Source: Thiopseudomonas sp. (lineage in GTDB: Bacteria > Pseudomonadota > Gammaproteobacteria > Pseudomonadales > Pseudomonadaceae). From it: DNA of 56,242 nt. The stretch covers positions 1 to 56,242 of the forward strand of contig JALOAC010000018.1 in NCBI GenBank assembly GCA_023228985.1. The letters are read 5' to 3'. Shown here piece after piece: positions 8,637-18,049 of the stretch. The translations under genes were made by a program, and so were the position numbers. The notes below the pieces were generated by a model. That model did no database searches, was not told the origin of the DNA, and was given only the letters and a program-made list of their open reading frames with translations. Position 1 is the first letter of the stretch; each line of letters begins with the position of its first letter.

Positions 8637-10298
8637 GTGAGCAGGACTAATACGATGACTGAAGTGCAAACCGATAACGCTGAGCGTATTAAGCAGCATT
8701 TTGCTGTTCGGGTTATTAATGAAGCACGTATCATTTTGGAAGTGTGGCAAAAGGCACAAACCCAAGAATGGACCAAGCAGGAAGCTGAAACCATGTTGGC
8801 GGCAGCTGAGCGTTTGCAAAAATACGCAGAACGCTTTGAACAGCAAGCCCACGCCAATATTGCCGCTGATCTGCTTAGCTGTTTAGGCAAAATTAACGAA
8901 CAACGTGGCCGCCTGACGACTGAGCGCATCGAGGAAATGACGGTGCTGATGCAAATGCTCACGCAAACTGGGCTGCGTCAGGACGATCAAAGTGCTGCTG
9001 GTTTTGTAGTGCCTGTTTTGCGCAGACCCTTGTATATCGCGTTATCCAACCTAACGCAGGCGCAGCACTTATCAACACAATTAGAGTTTTTTGGTGTGCA
9101 GTCTGAGATTTTTACTGACGCGCAGACATTTAAGCAAGCAGTTAGCGAGCGTCGCCCCCCGGTTATTATTTTGGATGTTGATTTTGTCGGCTCTGAGCAG
9201 GGCTTGGCGCTAGCGCAATGCATTCAGAACGACTCCGAGGCGGCAATTCCAGTTTTATTCTACAGCCAGCATGATGCTGATGCTTTAGTGCGCTTGGCCG
9301 CAGTACGTGCGGGTGGTGAAGGTTTTGTTGTGGGTGAGCTGGAAACCTCCGGACTGTTAGAGTTGGTGGAAAGCTTTTCACGTACCAGTCATTTCGACCC
9401 TTACCGAGTATTGGTGGTGGATGACTCGAAAGCGCAGTCTGTCTTTACCGAACGTACCCTAAACGGTGCGGCGATCATTACCCGTTCTGTGAACGATCCT
9501 ACGTTGGCGTTAGCACAGATTATGGAGTTTGCTCCCGATCTGATCATTTTAGACATGTATATGCCGCAATGCTCCGGCCCTGAACTGGCTAAAGTTATTC
9601 GCCAGAGTGAGCGTTTTGTAGGTATGCCCATCATTTATTTGTCGGGTGAGGAAGATCTAGGCAAGCAACTCAAAGCCATGAGCCAGGGTGCCGACGATTT
9701 TTTAACCAAGCCTGTTATGCCGCATCATTTGATCGCTACCGTAAGAAACAGAGCCATACGTGCACGAAATCTTAAGGCCAGAATGGTGCGAGACAGTCTA
9801 ACTGGGCTTTACAGCCATACGCATATTTTACAACTGCTGGATGATGCCTGCGTTCGCGCACTTAAAAATGGGCAGCCGTTAAGTTTTGTCATGCTGGATA
9901 TTGACCACTTTAAAAAGGTTAACGATACCTACGGCCATCCAATGGGTGACAAGGTGATTAAAAGTTTGGCGCTTTATCTGAAACAGCGCCTGCGTAAAAC
10001 CGATCATATTGGTCGATATGGTGGCGAAGAGTTTGCATTGGTATTACCCAACACCAGTGCAGAAAATGCGGCGAAAGTGGTGGATGAAATCAGGCAGAGA
10101 TTTTCTGAAATTAGCTACCCAGCGCAGCCGCAGGATCTAACCTGTACCTTTAGTGCGGGAGTGGCGCAATTTGTTGAAGGCTTAGATGCAATGAAGTTAG
10201 CCAGTTTGGCTGATGAAGCCTTGTATGTGGCCAAAAACAAAGGGCGTAATCAGGTTGCTATAGCCGAACAGCACTCAGTGCACCCTATCAGCCCTTAA
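8637..10298 (+). CDS. Two-receiver response regulator with GGDEF output
   Basis: GTG start at 8637, supported by GGAG five bases upstream. An ATG at 8655 with AGGA in front is the alternative. The 553 residues hold an N-terminal helical region (1-120) and a first receiver-like domain (131-245). That domain keeps D180 but lacks the acidic pair and the lysine, so it is probably a pseudo-receiver. A canonical receiver (256-375) has VVDD, phospho-acceptor D306 and K358. A GGDEF domain carries active GGEEF (462-466) and the inhibitory RKTD (453-456). Phosphorylation of D306 probably switches c-di-GMP synthesis. No histidine kinase gene is adjacent, so the cognate kinase is unknown. Confidence 0.9.
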   Translation: MSRTNTMTEVQTDNAERIKQHFAVRVINEARIILEVWQKAQTQEWTKQEAETMLAAAERLQKYAERFEQQAHANIAADLLSCLGKINEQRGRLTTERIEEMTVLMQMLTQTGLRQDDQSAAGFVVPVLRRPLYIALSNLTQAQHLSTQLEFFGVQSEIFTDAQTFKQAVSERRPPVIILDVDFVGSEQGLALAQCIQNDSEAAIPVLFYSQHDADALVRLAAVRAGGEGFVVGELETSGLLELVESFSRTSHFDPYRVLVVDDSKAQSVFTERTLNGAAIITRSVNDPTLALAQIMEFAPDLIILDMYMPQCSGPELAKVIRQSERFVGMPIIYLSGEEDLGKQLKAMSQGADDFLTKPVMPHHLIATVRNRAIRARNLKARMVRDSLTGLYSHTHILQLLDDACVRALKNGQPLSFVMLDIDHFKKVNDTYGHPMGDKVIKSLALYLKQRLRKTDHIGRYGGEEFALVLPNTSAENAAKVVDEIRQRFSEISYPAQPQDLTCTFSAGVAQFVEGLDAMKLASLADEALYVAKNKGRNQVAIAEQHSVHPISP

Positions 10299-10303
10299 GT
10301 GTG

Positions 10304-10330
10304 CGCTCAGGTTTTTTCTAAAAAAGAGCG
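10304..10330. terminator. Hairpin at convergent gene ends
   Basis: CGCTC (10304-10308) pairs with GAGCG (10326-10330), and a T6 tract pairs with an A6 tract inside the stem. It lies in the 8-bp gap between the GGDEF regulator and the ABC ATPase and extends into the end of the latter. It is symmetrical, so it could terminate both ways, but the T-run lies inside the stem rather than after it. This is a weak call. Confidence 0.35.
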
Positions 10331-11026
10331 TCCTTCGCCTTGCTCCTCATAAGTCACGCCGTCGCGTATGTGGTACAAACGCTTAAAGGTGGGAATGATC
10401 TTGTCATCGTGAGTCACCACAATCACCGCGGTTTTATAGTCACGCGCTATCTCGTTAAGCGTTTTAATCACGGTTAGGGCGCGCACGCTATCCAGCGCCG
10501 CGGTCGGTTCGTCCGCTAAGATTACCGGCGGGCGGTTGATGAGGCCGCGTGCAATTGCAATACGCTGTTGCTCGCCCCCAGATAGACGTGATGGCAGCGC
10601 ATGAGCGCGATGCTCGACTTGCAATACAGTCAATAAATCTAATGCTAGCTGGCGTGCTTCTTTGTTGCTTTTTCCGGCTAGCATGGGCAGCAGCGCCACG
10701 TTATCCAGCGTGGTCAAAAAAGGAATTAAGTAGGGCGATTGGAAGACAAAACCAATCTTATCGCGGCGTAATGCGCGCAAGTCAGAGATTTTCCATGCAT
10801 TATCATAAATCAGCTGATCGCCAATATGCATTTGCCCAGCACTGGGTTCGATGATTGCGCCTAGGCACTTGAGTAGCGTACTTTTGCCTGAGCCGGACGG
10901 GCCAATCAGGCCGACCACTTCACCTGGCTCAATTTGCATATTGACCTGCTTCAGTGCATGGACAGCGGTGTCGCCTCGGCCAAAGGTCTTGCTCAGTCCT
11001 GAGATTTGAATGCCATACTGCTGCAT
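10307..11026 (-). CDS. ABC exporter ATPase (LolD/MacB/DevA type)
   Basis: Start set at 11026 (MQQYGIQ), which has GGGAGGC just upstream. The longer reading would overlap the permease by 71 bases. The 239 residues have Walker A GPSGSGKST, Q-loop FVFQSPY, signature LSGGEQQR, Walker B VILADEPTAALD and the switch histidine in VVTHD. This subgroup powers FtsX-like permeases that act on the periplasmic side. It is the last gene of the operon TetR - adaptor - permease - ATPase. Confidence 0.92.
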   Translation of the reverse strand: MQQYGIQISGLSKTFGRGDTAVHALKQVNMQIEPGEVVGLIGPSGSGKSTLLKCLGAIIEPSAGQMHIGDQLIYDNAWKISDLRALRRDKIGFVFQSPYLIPFLTTLDNVALLPMLAGKSNKEARQLALDLLTVLQVEHRAHALPSRLSGGEQQRIAIARGLINRPPVILADEPTAALDSVRALTVIKTLNEIARDYKTAVIVVTHDDKIIPTFKRLYHIRDGVTYEEQGEGRSFLEKT

Positions 11027-11030
11027 AGTG

Positions 11031-12233
11031 TTAGCCTCCCACGGCATCGGCTGGATCGACGCGCAGTGCTGCATAAATCGCGACAAAACTCGCCAATACA
11101 CACATACACAGCACCGCGATTAATCCCGTCACTGTATCTTGAGTAATCAACAGCACGTATTTAGGAAAGAAAGGTGCCCATACGGTGGCAGATATTTTGC
11201 CGACTACAAAACCGATAACGCCTAAGGCCAAAGCTTGTTGGATAATCATCGATACGATGGTGGTGTTTTGTGTACCAATCAGCTTTAGTACGGCAATTTC
11301 ACGAATTTTACCCATAGTCAGGGTGTAAATAATAAAGGCAACAATGGCCGCGCTGACCACCGCCAAGATCACTAAAAACATTAGGATTTGTCGTGCGGAA
11401 GTGGCGATCAGCTTGCCGACTAGAATTTCTTCCATTTGTTCGCGGTCGTAGACTTGCAAGCGTAACCAGCGGCGTATGTCTTGCGCGACTTGTTTAGGTT
11501 CAGCCTGTGCGTTGAGCTGTACCAGCACGGCGTTGACCTGGGTGTTGCTTTCTTGCAGTTCCAGCACAGCATCCAGCACCTCAGGGTTGCGCGGATTATT
11601 AAACACTGGATTTTGTTTGATACGGCGGCGGTTTTGCGCGATTGCATCATTGCTTTTCAGGAACTGCGCTTGTTGCGCATCCTGCAAGGGAATAAAGATC
11701 ATAGGATCACCGCTGGATGACACCATGCGCTGGGTTAAGCCAACAATAAGATAGGTGTTACGGCGGATTTGAATGCGCTCACCCAGCTTAAAACCGCTGG
11801 CAATATCGGCCACGGCTTCATAATGGTTTTTGCTGACTTGTCGTCCGGCTAATAACGTCAGTGGCCAGCCTGCCGAGCCGGGGCCAGTATTGGCAATACC
11901 CGTAACCAAGGCGCGGGTGTCGCTGCCCGCATGGGCAACCTGCATGGTTAAATAAGTGACATTGGTGGCGCTGGCGACCCCGGGAATATTGGCTACTGCG
12001 CGCCATGTATCGTCAGGCAAGCTGGAGGGTTCTGCGTAGGGGCCAAGGGTGTCTTTTTGTACGACCCATAAATCAGCGGAGCTGTTATCCAGCAGCACTT
12101 GTGCGTCATCGACCATGCCGCGGTAGACCCCGGCCATGGTCAAAGTGACACCAATCAGCAAGCCTAAACCCACGCCGGTGAACACAAACTTGCCCCAAGC
12201 GTGCAGAATATCGCGTCCGGCAAGGCTAATCAT
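11031..12233 (-). CDS. FtsX-like ABC permease (DevC type)
   Basis: The 400 residues have one N-terminal membrane helix (about 17-38), a large periplasmic domain (40-275) and three C-terminal helices (about 280-390). This is the topology of MacB/DevC/LolC-type permeases that use mechanotransmission rather than a substrate channel. Its start overlaps the end of the adaptor gene by four bases (ATGA-type coupling), and the ATPase gene starts four bases after its stop. The adaptor partner makes a tripartite exporter reaching an outer-membrane TolC-like channel likely. The substrate is unknown. Confidence 0.88.
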   Translation of the reverse strand: MISLAGRDILHAWGKFVFTGVGLGLLIGVTLTMAGVYRGMVDDAQVLLDNSSADLWVVQKDTLGPYAEPSSLPDDTWRAVANIPGVASATNVTYLTMQVAHAGSDTRALVTGIANTGPGSAGWPLTLLAGRQVSKNHYEAVADIASGFKLGERIQIRRNTYLIVGLTQRMVSSSGDPMIFIPLQDAQQAQFLKSNDAIAQNRRRIKQNPVFNNPRNPEVLDAVLELQESNTQVNAVLVQLNAQAEPKQVAQDIRRWLRLQVYDREQMEEILVGKLIATSARQILMFLVILAVVSAAIVAFIIYTLTMGKIREIAVLKLIGTQNTTIVSMIIQQALALGVIGFVVGKISATVWAPFFPKYVLLITQDTVTGLIAVLCMCVLASFVAIYAALRVDPADAVGG

Positions 12234-13378
12234 GGCGTTTCGGTCAGTTGCTGAACGGGCTTGATGCGGCTGCTTGCGCGCAAAGGTTTGCTGCTATAGA
12301 GCACAACCTGTTGACCGGCGCTGAGCCCAGAGAGAATCTGCACATTGCCAGCTAAGTCGCTACGACCCAAGGTGACGGGCTGAAATACAAGCTGCTGATT
12401 TTCAATAAGCCACACGCCCAGTTGACCATTCACCCGAATAATAGCAGCGTTAATAACCACTGGAGTTTTGGCAAGCTGGGGTAGTTGTACCGTTACTTCC
12501 GCGAGTTCGCCAATACTCGGGGAAGGATTAGGTTGCTGCTGAAACATCACCTTGGCGCGCCGCTCTTCAGTGACCGTATCGGCCAGCCATTCCAAGCGTG
12601 CGACATGACCTGAGTGAGGATGTAATTCCTGCGAGCGTAAAATAATCTGTGCGGGCTGCTGCTCTGCCAAACGCATGGAACCGGCTTGATCAAAGCGCAC
12701 ATCAATCCAAAGCTGCTGGGGATCGATGAGCTCAAAGACGGTTTGCCCTGCCAGCACAGTGACACCCGGGTCAACATGACGAGCGATAATCAAACCTGAG
12801 ACAGGTGCGCGCAGTAAGCGATCTTCGCGTACTGCTTCTAGGGCTAATAATTCAGCCTGTGCGCGCGCTAAGTCGCTGGCAGCGCTGTGTGCTTGGCTGC
12901 GTGCACGCGTCCATTCATGCTGTTTGGCAGCCGCTATTTCCTCGCTGATAGAGCGCGAGGGCAGCAGTTTGTTATAGCGTTGCGCCTGTTTTTGGGTGTA
13001 ATCCAGATGGGCTTGCGCTTCAGCCAACTGTGCTTGATTGCGTTGCACTAGAGCCGCCTGTGCATTAATTTTTTCATCAAGATCAACCACATCGATAACA
13101 CCTAAAATATCTCCAGCAGTCACGCGATCGCCAACATCAACATGAAGTGTAGTGGCGCGCCCCACCGTGTTACTGGCGATGCGGTAAGTGTGGCGTGCAG
13201 CGACAGTGCCTATGCCGAACAAAGCAGGTTCTAGACTTTGCTCCTGTACCTCAGTGACGACGATTTTCACTTTCGCCAAAGGGCCAGAACTGAGCAATAC
13301 CCAGATAAAAGCAGCGGCTAACGCAACGATAGTGGCGAATAGCGCAAGTAGTTTTTTTTGTTTAAAAAATTCAGGCAT
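12230..13378 (-). CDS. HlyD/RND-type periplasmic adaptor
   Basis: The 382 residues start with a single signal-anchor helix (about 9-30). A barrel-sandwich half, an alpha-helical hairpin (about 105-185, rich in Q/A), the second lipoyl half (LLRAPVSGLIIARHVDPG) and a beta-barrel domain follow. This is the layout of membrane fusion proteins that bridge an inner-membrane transporter to TolC. It begins two bases after the TetR stop codon and overlaps the permease, so all four genes form one operon. Co-occurrence with an FtsX-type permease rather than an RND pump points to a DevBCA/MacAB-like exporter. Confidence 0.9.
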   Translation of the reverse strand: MPEFFKQKKLLALFATIVALAAAFIWVLLSSGPLAKVKIVVTEVQEQSLEPALFGIGTVAARHTYRIASNTVGRATTLHVDVGDRVTAGDILGVIDVVDLDEKINAQAALVQRNQAQLAEAQAHLDYTQKQAQRYNKLLPSRSISEEIAAAKQHEWTRARSQAHSAASDLARAQAELLALEAVREDRLLRAPVSGLIIARHVDPGVTVLAGQTVFELIDPQQLWIDVRFDQAGSMRLAEQQPAQIILRSQELHPHSGHVARLEWLADTVTEERRAKVMFQQQPNPSPSIGELAEVTVQLPQLAKTPVVINAAIIRVNGQLGVWLIENQQLVFQPVTLGRSDLAGNVQILSGLSAGQQVVLYSSKPLRASSRIKPVQQLTETP

Positions 13379-13380
13379 GG

Positions 13381-13986
13381 TTAACGAACCTCGATTGCGC
13401 GCTGATACAACACAAAACTGTCTGCAGCAGCCTGTTTAATAGTGCAGTTGCTACCCAGCAAAATACTTTGCACAACCAGACCTTGAATGTTGCCAATAAA
13501 TAATAATGCCGCCGCCCCAACATCAAGTTCTGCATAGAATTCTTGCTCTTGCTTGCCGCGTTCCAACGTCTGTTCTAGGCGCTGTCGGTATTGGCTGAGT
13601 AAGGTGGTGACAAGCTTTTTTGCTGCTGTGCCTTCTTTTCGCTGCAGCTCGCTAAACAGTAAGCGCGGCACGCCGGGATGCTCACTAATAAATTGAATAT
13701 GTGCCATAAATGTCGCTTGTAATGCAGCCAGTGCCGTTGCTTGGCCTAGCATGGCTTTATCAACACGCGCCATTAAACGCTTGGCAACCCAATTCATGAC
13801 CGACTCTAAAATCGCTTCTTTGTTGGCAAAGTGGCGAAACAATGAGCCTTGGGTGACGCTCATGTGTTTAGCAATGGCGGCAGTAGTGATCTCGCTGGGG
13901 TTTTGCTGTGCGGCCAGCTCGATAACCGCCTCGACAGTAACGGCGCGGCGCTCATCGGCGGGCAGGTATTTGCTTGCTGGTTGCAT
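13381..13986 (-). CDS. TetR-family regulator of the exporter operon
   Basis: Start set at 13986 (MQPASKYLP). The extra 56 residues of the longer reading look like translated promoter DNA. The 201 residues have an N-terminal helix-turn-helix (about 31-55, with SVTQGSLFRHFANKEAI) typical of TetR, and a helical ligand domain. It is the first gene of the operon with the adaptor, permease and ATPase, so it probably auto-represses the exporter in response to a compound the pump removes. No perfect palindromic operator was found upstream. The ligand cannot be predicted. Confidence 0.85.
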   Translation of the reverse strand: MQPASKYLPADERRAVTVEAVIELAAQQNPSEITTAAIAKHMSVTQGSLFRHFANKEAILESVMNWVAKRLMARVDKAMLGQATALAALQATFMAHIQFISEHPGVPRLLFSELQRKEGTAAKKLVTTLLSQYRQRLEQTLERGKQEQEFYAELDVGAAALLFIGNIQGLVVQSILLGSNCTIKQAAADSFVLYQRAIEVR

Positions 13987-14314
13987 AACGGAGCCTAAAG
14001 GGCAAAGTAATTGCTTACTATCTTTGCAGGGATTGCTCGTGCATACAACATAAAGGCTGGGAAATTTTATTAAAATTTGATTAAAAACAATTTCAGTATT
14101 TTTTAGTTGTTTCATGCTTCGCGCAGCAAAGCGACTAACAGAAAGGCTCAGCAAGTTAAGTCGCCGCTGGTAGAAGTTTTCTCTTCGCAGCAGCCTTTAT
14201 TTAATGCGCATTAGCAAAAATGCCTTCTGATTTGGCAGTTGTGCAAGCGCTTAAAACTGAGCCAACAGGCTATTTATGCAGCATGTCAGTTGATTGATAT
14301 TTGGAGTCTAGGAA
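13987..14314. promoter_or_regulatory. Divergent promoter region, TetR operon / LTxxQ gene
   Basis: This 328-bp stretch without genes lies between two divergent start codons. It is clearly A/T-rich around 14050-14105, as expected for promoters. I found no convincing palindromic operator or named site. Any TetR binding site must lie here if the regulator is autogenous. Confidence 0.4.
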
Positions 14315-14770
14315 ATGAACGCATCTAAAACACGCACCCATTTAATTTTTCTAACACTACTGAATATCAGTATTATGCTGGGTATTGTTTGGGCGATTGG
14401 GGGGCGTGCTTGGACAACAGAAAAGCCGCCAGTTTTAGCCAATTATTTACAGTTTGATGCACAGCAGGTCATGCAGTGGCGCCAAGCCGAGCAAGAGTTT
14501 TTGCTGCAGTTAGAGCGTAATGAGGCTGGTATTCAACAGCAGCACAATGCTTTGATTGAAGCAGTGTTTGCTGATGAGCTGGTGTTAGACGAGGTGGAGT
14601 CAGCGCGTTTGGCATTGGCGCAATTAAAAAATCAGCAGCAGGAAATAGAGGTGAAACAGCTATTGGCTGAGCGTGCTATTTTAACGACCAAACAGCGGCA
14701 TTTATTGAAAGAAATCTTGCTGGAGCAGTCAATACCCTCATCACAATTCAAACAATTGCATAAAAAATAA
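14315..14770 (+). CDS. Spy/CpxP/ZraP-like LTxxQ periplasmic protein
   Basis: 151 residues with one N-terminal hydrophobic segment (about 9-28, signal anchor or uncleaved signal). A long charged alpha-helical region follows, ending with LTTKQ near 128-132. This matches the LTxxQ motif of the Spy/CpxP/ZraP group of periplasmic chaperones and metal sensors. GGAG lies nine bases before the start. It is divergent from the TetR exporter operon, which may place both under the same signal, but no shared operator is visible. Family assignment is by motif and topology only. Confidence 0.65.
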   Translation: MNASKTRTHLIFLTLLNISIMLGIVWAIGGRAWTTEKPPVLANYLQFDAQQVMQWRQAEQEFLLQLERNEAGIQQQHNALIEAVFADELVLDEVESARLALAQLKNQQQEIEVKQLLAERAILTTKQRHLLKEILLEQSIPSSQFKQLHKK

Positions 14771-14829
14771 CACTTCAGGGAACCGCGCAGCGCTGCCAAA
14801 CGCTATGCAGCTCCCAGATAATTTGCAGC

Positions 14830-16080
14830 TTATTGCTCGTTACTGACTTCTCGCACTTTTTCTAATAAGCGTGCAGACGGGTAGCCATCGGCTGGCTGGT
14901 CGTGGTTGAGCTGAAACTCACGAATGGCCTTTCTTGAGTTAGCGCCTATGATGCCATCCGCCTTGCCTACTGCTAAACCCAGTTGGTTAAGCAAATTCTG
15001 TAACTCAACCCGCTCGGTACGAGTCAAAGGCACTTCATCCTGTGGCCAGCGGTGCAGTGAAAAAAGCTCGCCCTCTAAGCTGTTGGCTAATAAACCTACC
15101 GCTAGAGCATAGGAGGTGGCTTGGTTGTATTTTAGGATACTGCGAAAGTTATCCAGCTGAATAAAGGCTGGGCCACGGTAGCCGGCAGGCAAGAAAATGC
15201 TGGCAGGCATACTGAGCTCCTCCTTAGAGAGCGCCTTTTCCTTACGTAAACTCACACCCAGATTAAACCACTCCTGCACGGTTTTCTGTTGGTAACCATC
15301 AGCACCGTCATATTCAAACAGTGTGGGTAATTTAACTTCATACCCCCACGTTTGCTCTGTTTGCCAACCGGAGCGTTTTAAGTAATTAGCCGCTGAAGCC
15401 AGTGCATCTGCTGTGGAGAGCCAAATGTCACGGCGGCCGTCGCCATCAAAATCAACTGCATGCTCTAAGAAGGTGGTGGGCATGAATTGCGTTTGCCCCA
15501 TCGCGCCCGCCCATGAACCACGCATGTTTTCCGGTGCTATATCGCCACTTTGGATAATCCGCAGGGCAGCAATGAGCTGCTGTTCCCAAAATTCTGCGCG
15601 TCGACCTTGAAAGGCTAAAGTAGCCAGAGAGCGAACAATGTTTTTATCACCCATTTGTTGGCCGAAGTTACTTTCCAAGCCCCAGATAGCCACTAAAACA
15701 TGACGATCAACCTGATACTCATTTTCAATGGCATCTAAGGTACGTCTGTGCTCGGCCAGCAGCGCTTTACCGCGCGCAACGCGCCAAGAAGAAATAGCAG
15801 ACTCTAGGTATTGCCAAACAGGACGCACATGTTCAGGCTGGTTTTCATCTGACTTGATAATGGACGGGTCAGGCGTCATCTGGCTGAAAGCACGCTCAAG
15901 GACAGGTAATGAGATGCCTTGTTTGAGTGCTTTTTTCTTAAAATCTAGCTGCCAGTCGCTAAAGCTGGCTTTGACCACGCTCGTGCTAGATTCGGCAGAA
16001 GTGGCTGCGCTGACATAGCTAGGTAATAGCTGGGCGCTCATACAGAGGAACAGGGATAAGAAAAAACGATGGGTCAACAT
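14830..16080 (-). CDS. Lytic murein transglycosylase, MltB family
   Basis: Cleaves peptidoglycan glycan strands to 1,6-anhydro products in the periplasm. The 416-residue protein has a signal peptide (1-25) without a clear lipobox. The SLT-type catalytic domain has the catalytic glutamate in WGLESNFG (E136), followed by GSWAGAMGQTQFMP and a DFDGDGRRD loop. A C-terminal peptidoglycan-binding domain (about 345-405) contains ADGIIGANSRKAIREFQ. This two-domain form is the common soluble MltB/SltB paralog of Pseudomonas. It is convergent with the LTxxQ gene, with 59 bp between stops. Confidence 0.9.
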   Translation of the reverse strand: MLTHRFFLSLFLCMSAQLLPSYVSAATSAESSTSVVKASFSDWQLDFKKKALKQGISLPVLERAFSQMTPDPSIIKSDENQPEHVRPVWQYLESAISSWRVARGKALLAEHRRTLDAIENEYQVDRHVLVAIWGLESNFGQQMGDKNIVRSLATLAFQGRRAEFWEQQLIAALRIIQSGDIAPENMRGSWAGAMGQTQFMPTTFLEHAVDFDGDGRRDIWLSTADALASAANYLKRSGWQTEQTWGYEVKLPTLFEYDGADGYQQKTVQEWFNLGVSLRKEKALSKEELSMPASIFLPAGYRGPAFIQLDNFRSILKYNQATSYALAVGLLANSLEGELFSLHRWPQDEVPLTRTERVELQNLLNQLGLAVGKADGIIGANSRKAIREFQLNHDQPADGYPSARLLEKVREVSNEQ

Positions 16081-16191
16081 GACAGTACTCTTAAAGAAAT
16101 CGCTAAAAGTTTAGCATGTTTAATCAGTGGCATGCACTACAGGCATAGAGGTGACGGGTGCAGCAGTGGAGCGGTACAGCAAAGAGCTAAT

Positions 16192-16223
16192 AAAAAAGAC
16201 TCGACATGGGCGTCGAGTCTTTT
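16192..16223 (-). terminator. Intrinsic terminator after ettA
   Basis: An 11-bp perfect stem is formed by AAAGACTCGAC (16195-16205) and GTCGAGTCTTT (16212-16222), with a six-base loop. Read leftwards on the minus strand it ends in a T-tract (TTTTTT), as expected for a Rho-independent terminator 25 bp after the ettA stop. Confidence 0.85.
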
Positions 16224-16247
16224 GCGGGTTGGTTTGCAGTCTAGGAG

Positions 16248-17912
16248 TTAAGCTAGGCGCTTATAGCGAACGCGCTTAGGTTGCGCCGCTGCCTCGCCTA
16301 AACGCTGCTTACGATCCTCTTCAAACTCAGTGTAGTTACCAGTGAAGAATTGCACCGCGCCATCGTCCTCATAGGACAGAATATGCGTAGCAATACGGTC
16401 AAGGAACCAGCGGTCATGGGAAATAACCATGGCTGAGCCGGGGAAATCGAGCAAGGCTTCTTCCAAAGCACGTAGGGTTTCTACGTCTAAGTCGTTCGAT
16501 GGCTCATCGAGCAGTAAAAAGTTGCCGCCCTGTTTGAGGGTTAGCGCTAAGTGCAAACGACCACGCTCACCACCGGACAGATCTTTGACGAACTTTTGTT
16601 GGTCCGCGCCTTTAAAGTTAAAGCGTCCAACATAACCGCGTGATGAGAACTCATGGGTGCCAACACGAATCACGTCCGAACCGTCAGAGACCTGCTCCCA
16701 CACCGTTTTATTGCCATCTAAGTTATCGCGGTGTTGATCAACGCTGGCAACCTGAACTGTGTCGCCGAGAACGATTTCTCCAGAGTCTGGCTGCTCTTGG
16801 CCGGTAATCATACGGAAGAGGGTGGACTTACCCGCTCCGTTACCACCGATCACGCCAACAATAGCGCCTTTAGGCACACTGAAGGTAAGGTCGTCGATAA
16901 GAATGCGGTCGCCATAGCTTTTGCGAACGCCATTCACCTCCAGCACCTTGTCGCCTAAGCGTGGGCCTGCTGGGATATAGATCTCGTTCGTTTCACTGCG
17001 CTTTTGGAATTCTTGCGATTGCAGCTCTTCAAAACGCGCCATACGGGCTTTGGATTTGGTCTGCCGACCTTTAGCGCCTTGGCGTACCCACTCAAGTTCC
17101 GCTTTCATTGCTTTGTTGTGTGAAGCCTCGTGCTTAGACTCTTGTGCTAAACGTGCTGCTTTTGCTTCAAGCCACTGCGAGTAGTTGCCCTCAAACGGAA
17201 TACCTTGGCCACGGTCAAGCTCTAAAATCCAGCCCGCCACGTTATCAAGGAAGTAACGGTCGTGCGTAATAGCTACTACAGTGCCGGGGAAATCATGCAG
17301 AAAACGCTCAAGCCAAGCCACCGAGTCCGCATCCAAGTGGTTGGTCGGCTCATCCAATAACAGCATATCTGGCGCTGATAACAAGAGACGGCACAGGGCA
17401 ACACGGCGCTTCTCACCACCGGAAAGATGCTCGATTTTGGCATCCCAGGCGGGCAGGCGTAGCGCATCGGCGGCGACTTCCAGCTGGCGCTCAAGGTTGT
17501 GACCGTCAGCGGATTGCAAAATAGCTTCTAGTTTGGCTTGCTCGGTTGCCAGCGCATCAAAGTCAGCGTCAGGCTCAGCGTAGGCAGCATAGACTTCATC
17601 AAGACGTTGCTGAGCATCGGTGATTTCTTGCACAGCTTCTTCAACGATATCGCGGACGGTTTTTTGTGGATCGAGCTGTGGCTCTTGCGGCAAATAACCG
17701 ATTTTAATCCCCGGCATGGGGCGGGCTTCACCGTTAAACTCTGTATCCACACCGGCCATAATGCGCAATAGGGTGGACTTACCAGAACCGTTTAAGCCCA
17801 GCACACCAATCTTTGCACCAGGGAAAAATGATAAGGAAATGTCTTTTAAAATTTCACGCTTTGGCGGAACCACTTTGCCAAGGCGATGCATGGTAAACAC
17901 GTACTGAGACAT
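16248..17912 (-). CDS. ettA: ABC-F energy-dependent translational throttle EttA
   Basis: Start at 17912 (MSQYVFTMHRLGK), the conserved EttA N-terminus. The longer reading to 17984 adds unrelated residues. The 554 residues hold two ABC domains without membrane segments. Domain one has GLNGSGKST and LSGGEKRR; domain two has GGNGAGKST and LSGGERGR. Both Walker B motifs end in LLLDEP. The linker between them carries the basic arm/P-site-tRNA interaction motif typical of ABC-F. EttA binds the ribosomal E site and gates the first peptide bond according to ATP/ADP level. It is monocistronic, with a strong terminator downstream. Confidence 0.95.
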   Translation of the reverse strand: MSQYVFTMHRLGKVVPPKREILKDISLSFFPGAKIGVLGLNGSGKSTLLRIMAGVDTEFNGEARPMPGIKIGYLPQEPQLDPQKTVRDIVEEAVQEITDAQQRLDEVYAAYAEPDADFDALATEQAKLEAILQSADGHNLERQLEVAADALRLPAWDAKIEHLSGGEKRRVALCRLLLSAPDMLLLDEPTNHLDADSVAWLERFLHDFPGTVVAITHDRYFLDNVAGWILELDRGQGIPFEGNYSQWLEAKAARLAQESKHEASHNKAMKAELEWVRQGAKGRQTKSKARMARFEELQSQEFQKRSETNEIYIPAGPRLGDKVLEVNGVRKSYGDRILIDDLTFSVPKGAIVGVIGGNGAGKSTLFRMITGQEQPDSGEIVLGDTVQVASVDQHRDNLDGNKTVWEQVSDGSDVIRVGTHEFSSRGYVGRFNFKGADQQKFVKDLSGGERGRLHLALTLKQGGNFLLLDEPSNDLDVETLRALEEALLDFPGSAMVISHDRWFLDRIATHILSYEDDGAVQFFTGNYTEFEEDRKQRLGEAAAQPKRVRYKRLA

Positions 17913-18049
17913 AAATAACCTGACAGTTAAGAAGAGAACAGCGGGAAAGCTTCCCGCCAGCATGTTGCGCTGTATTGTAATCAAAAAAAGGGGGAAATGC
18001 AGTGGCGCTTGATTGAATGTTAATGTGTGGAGCGGCTGTTTGCGCTGAA

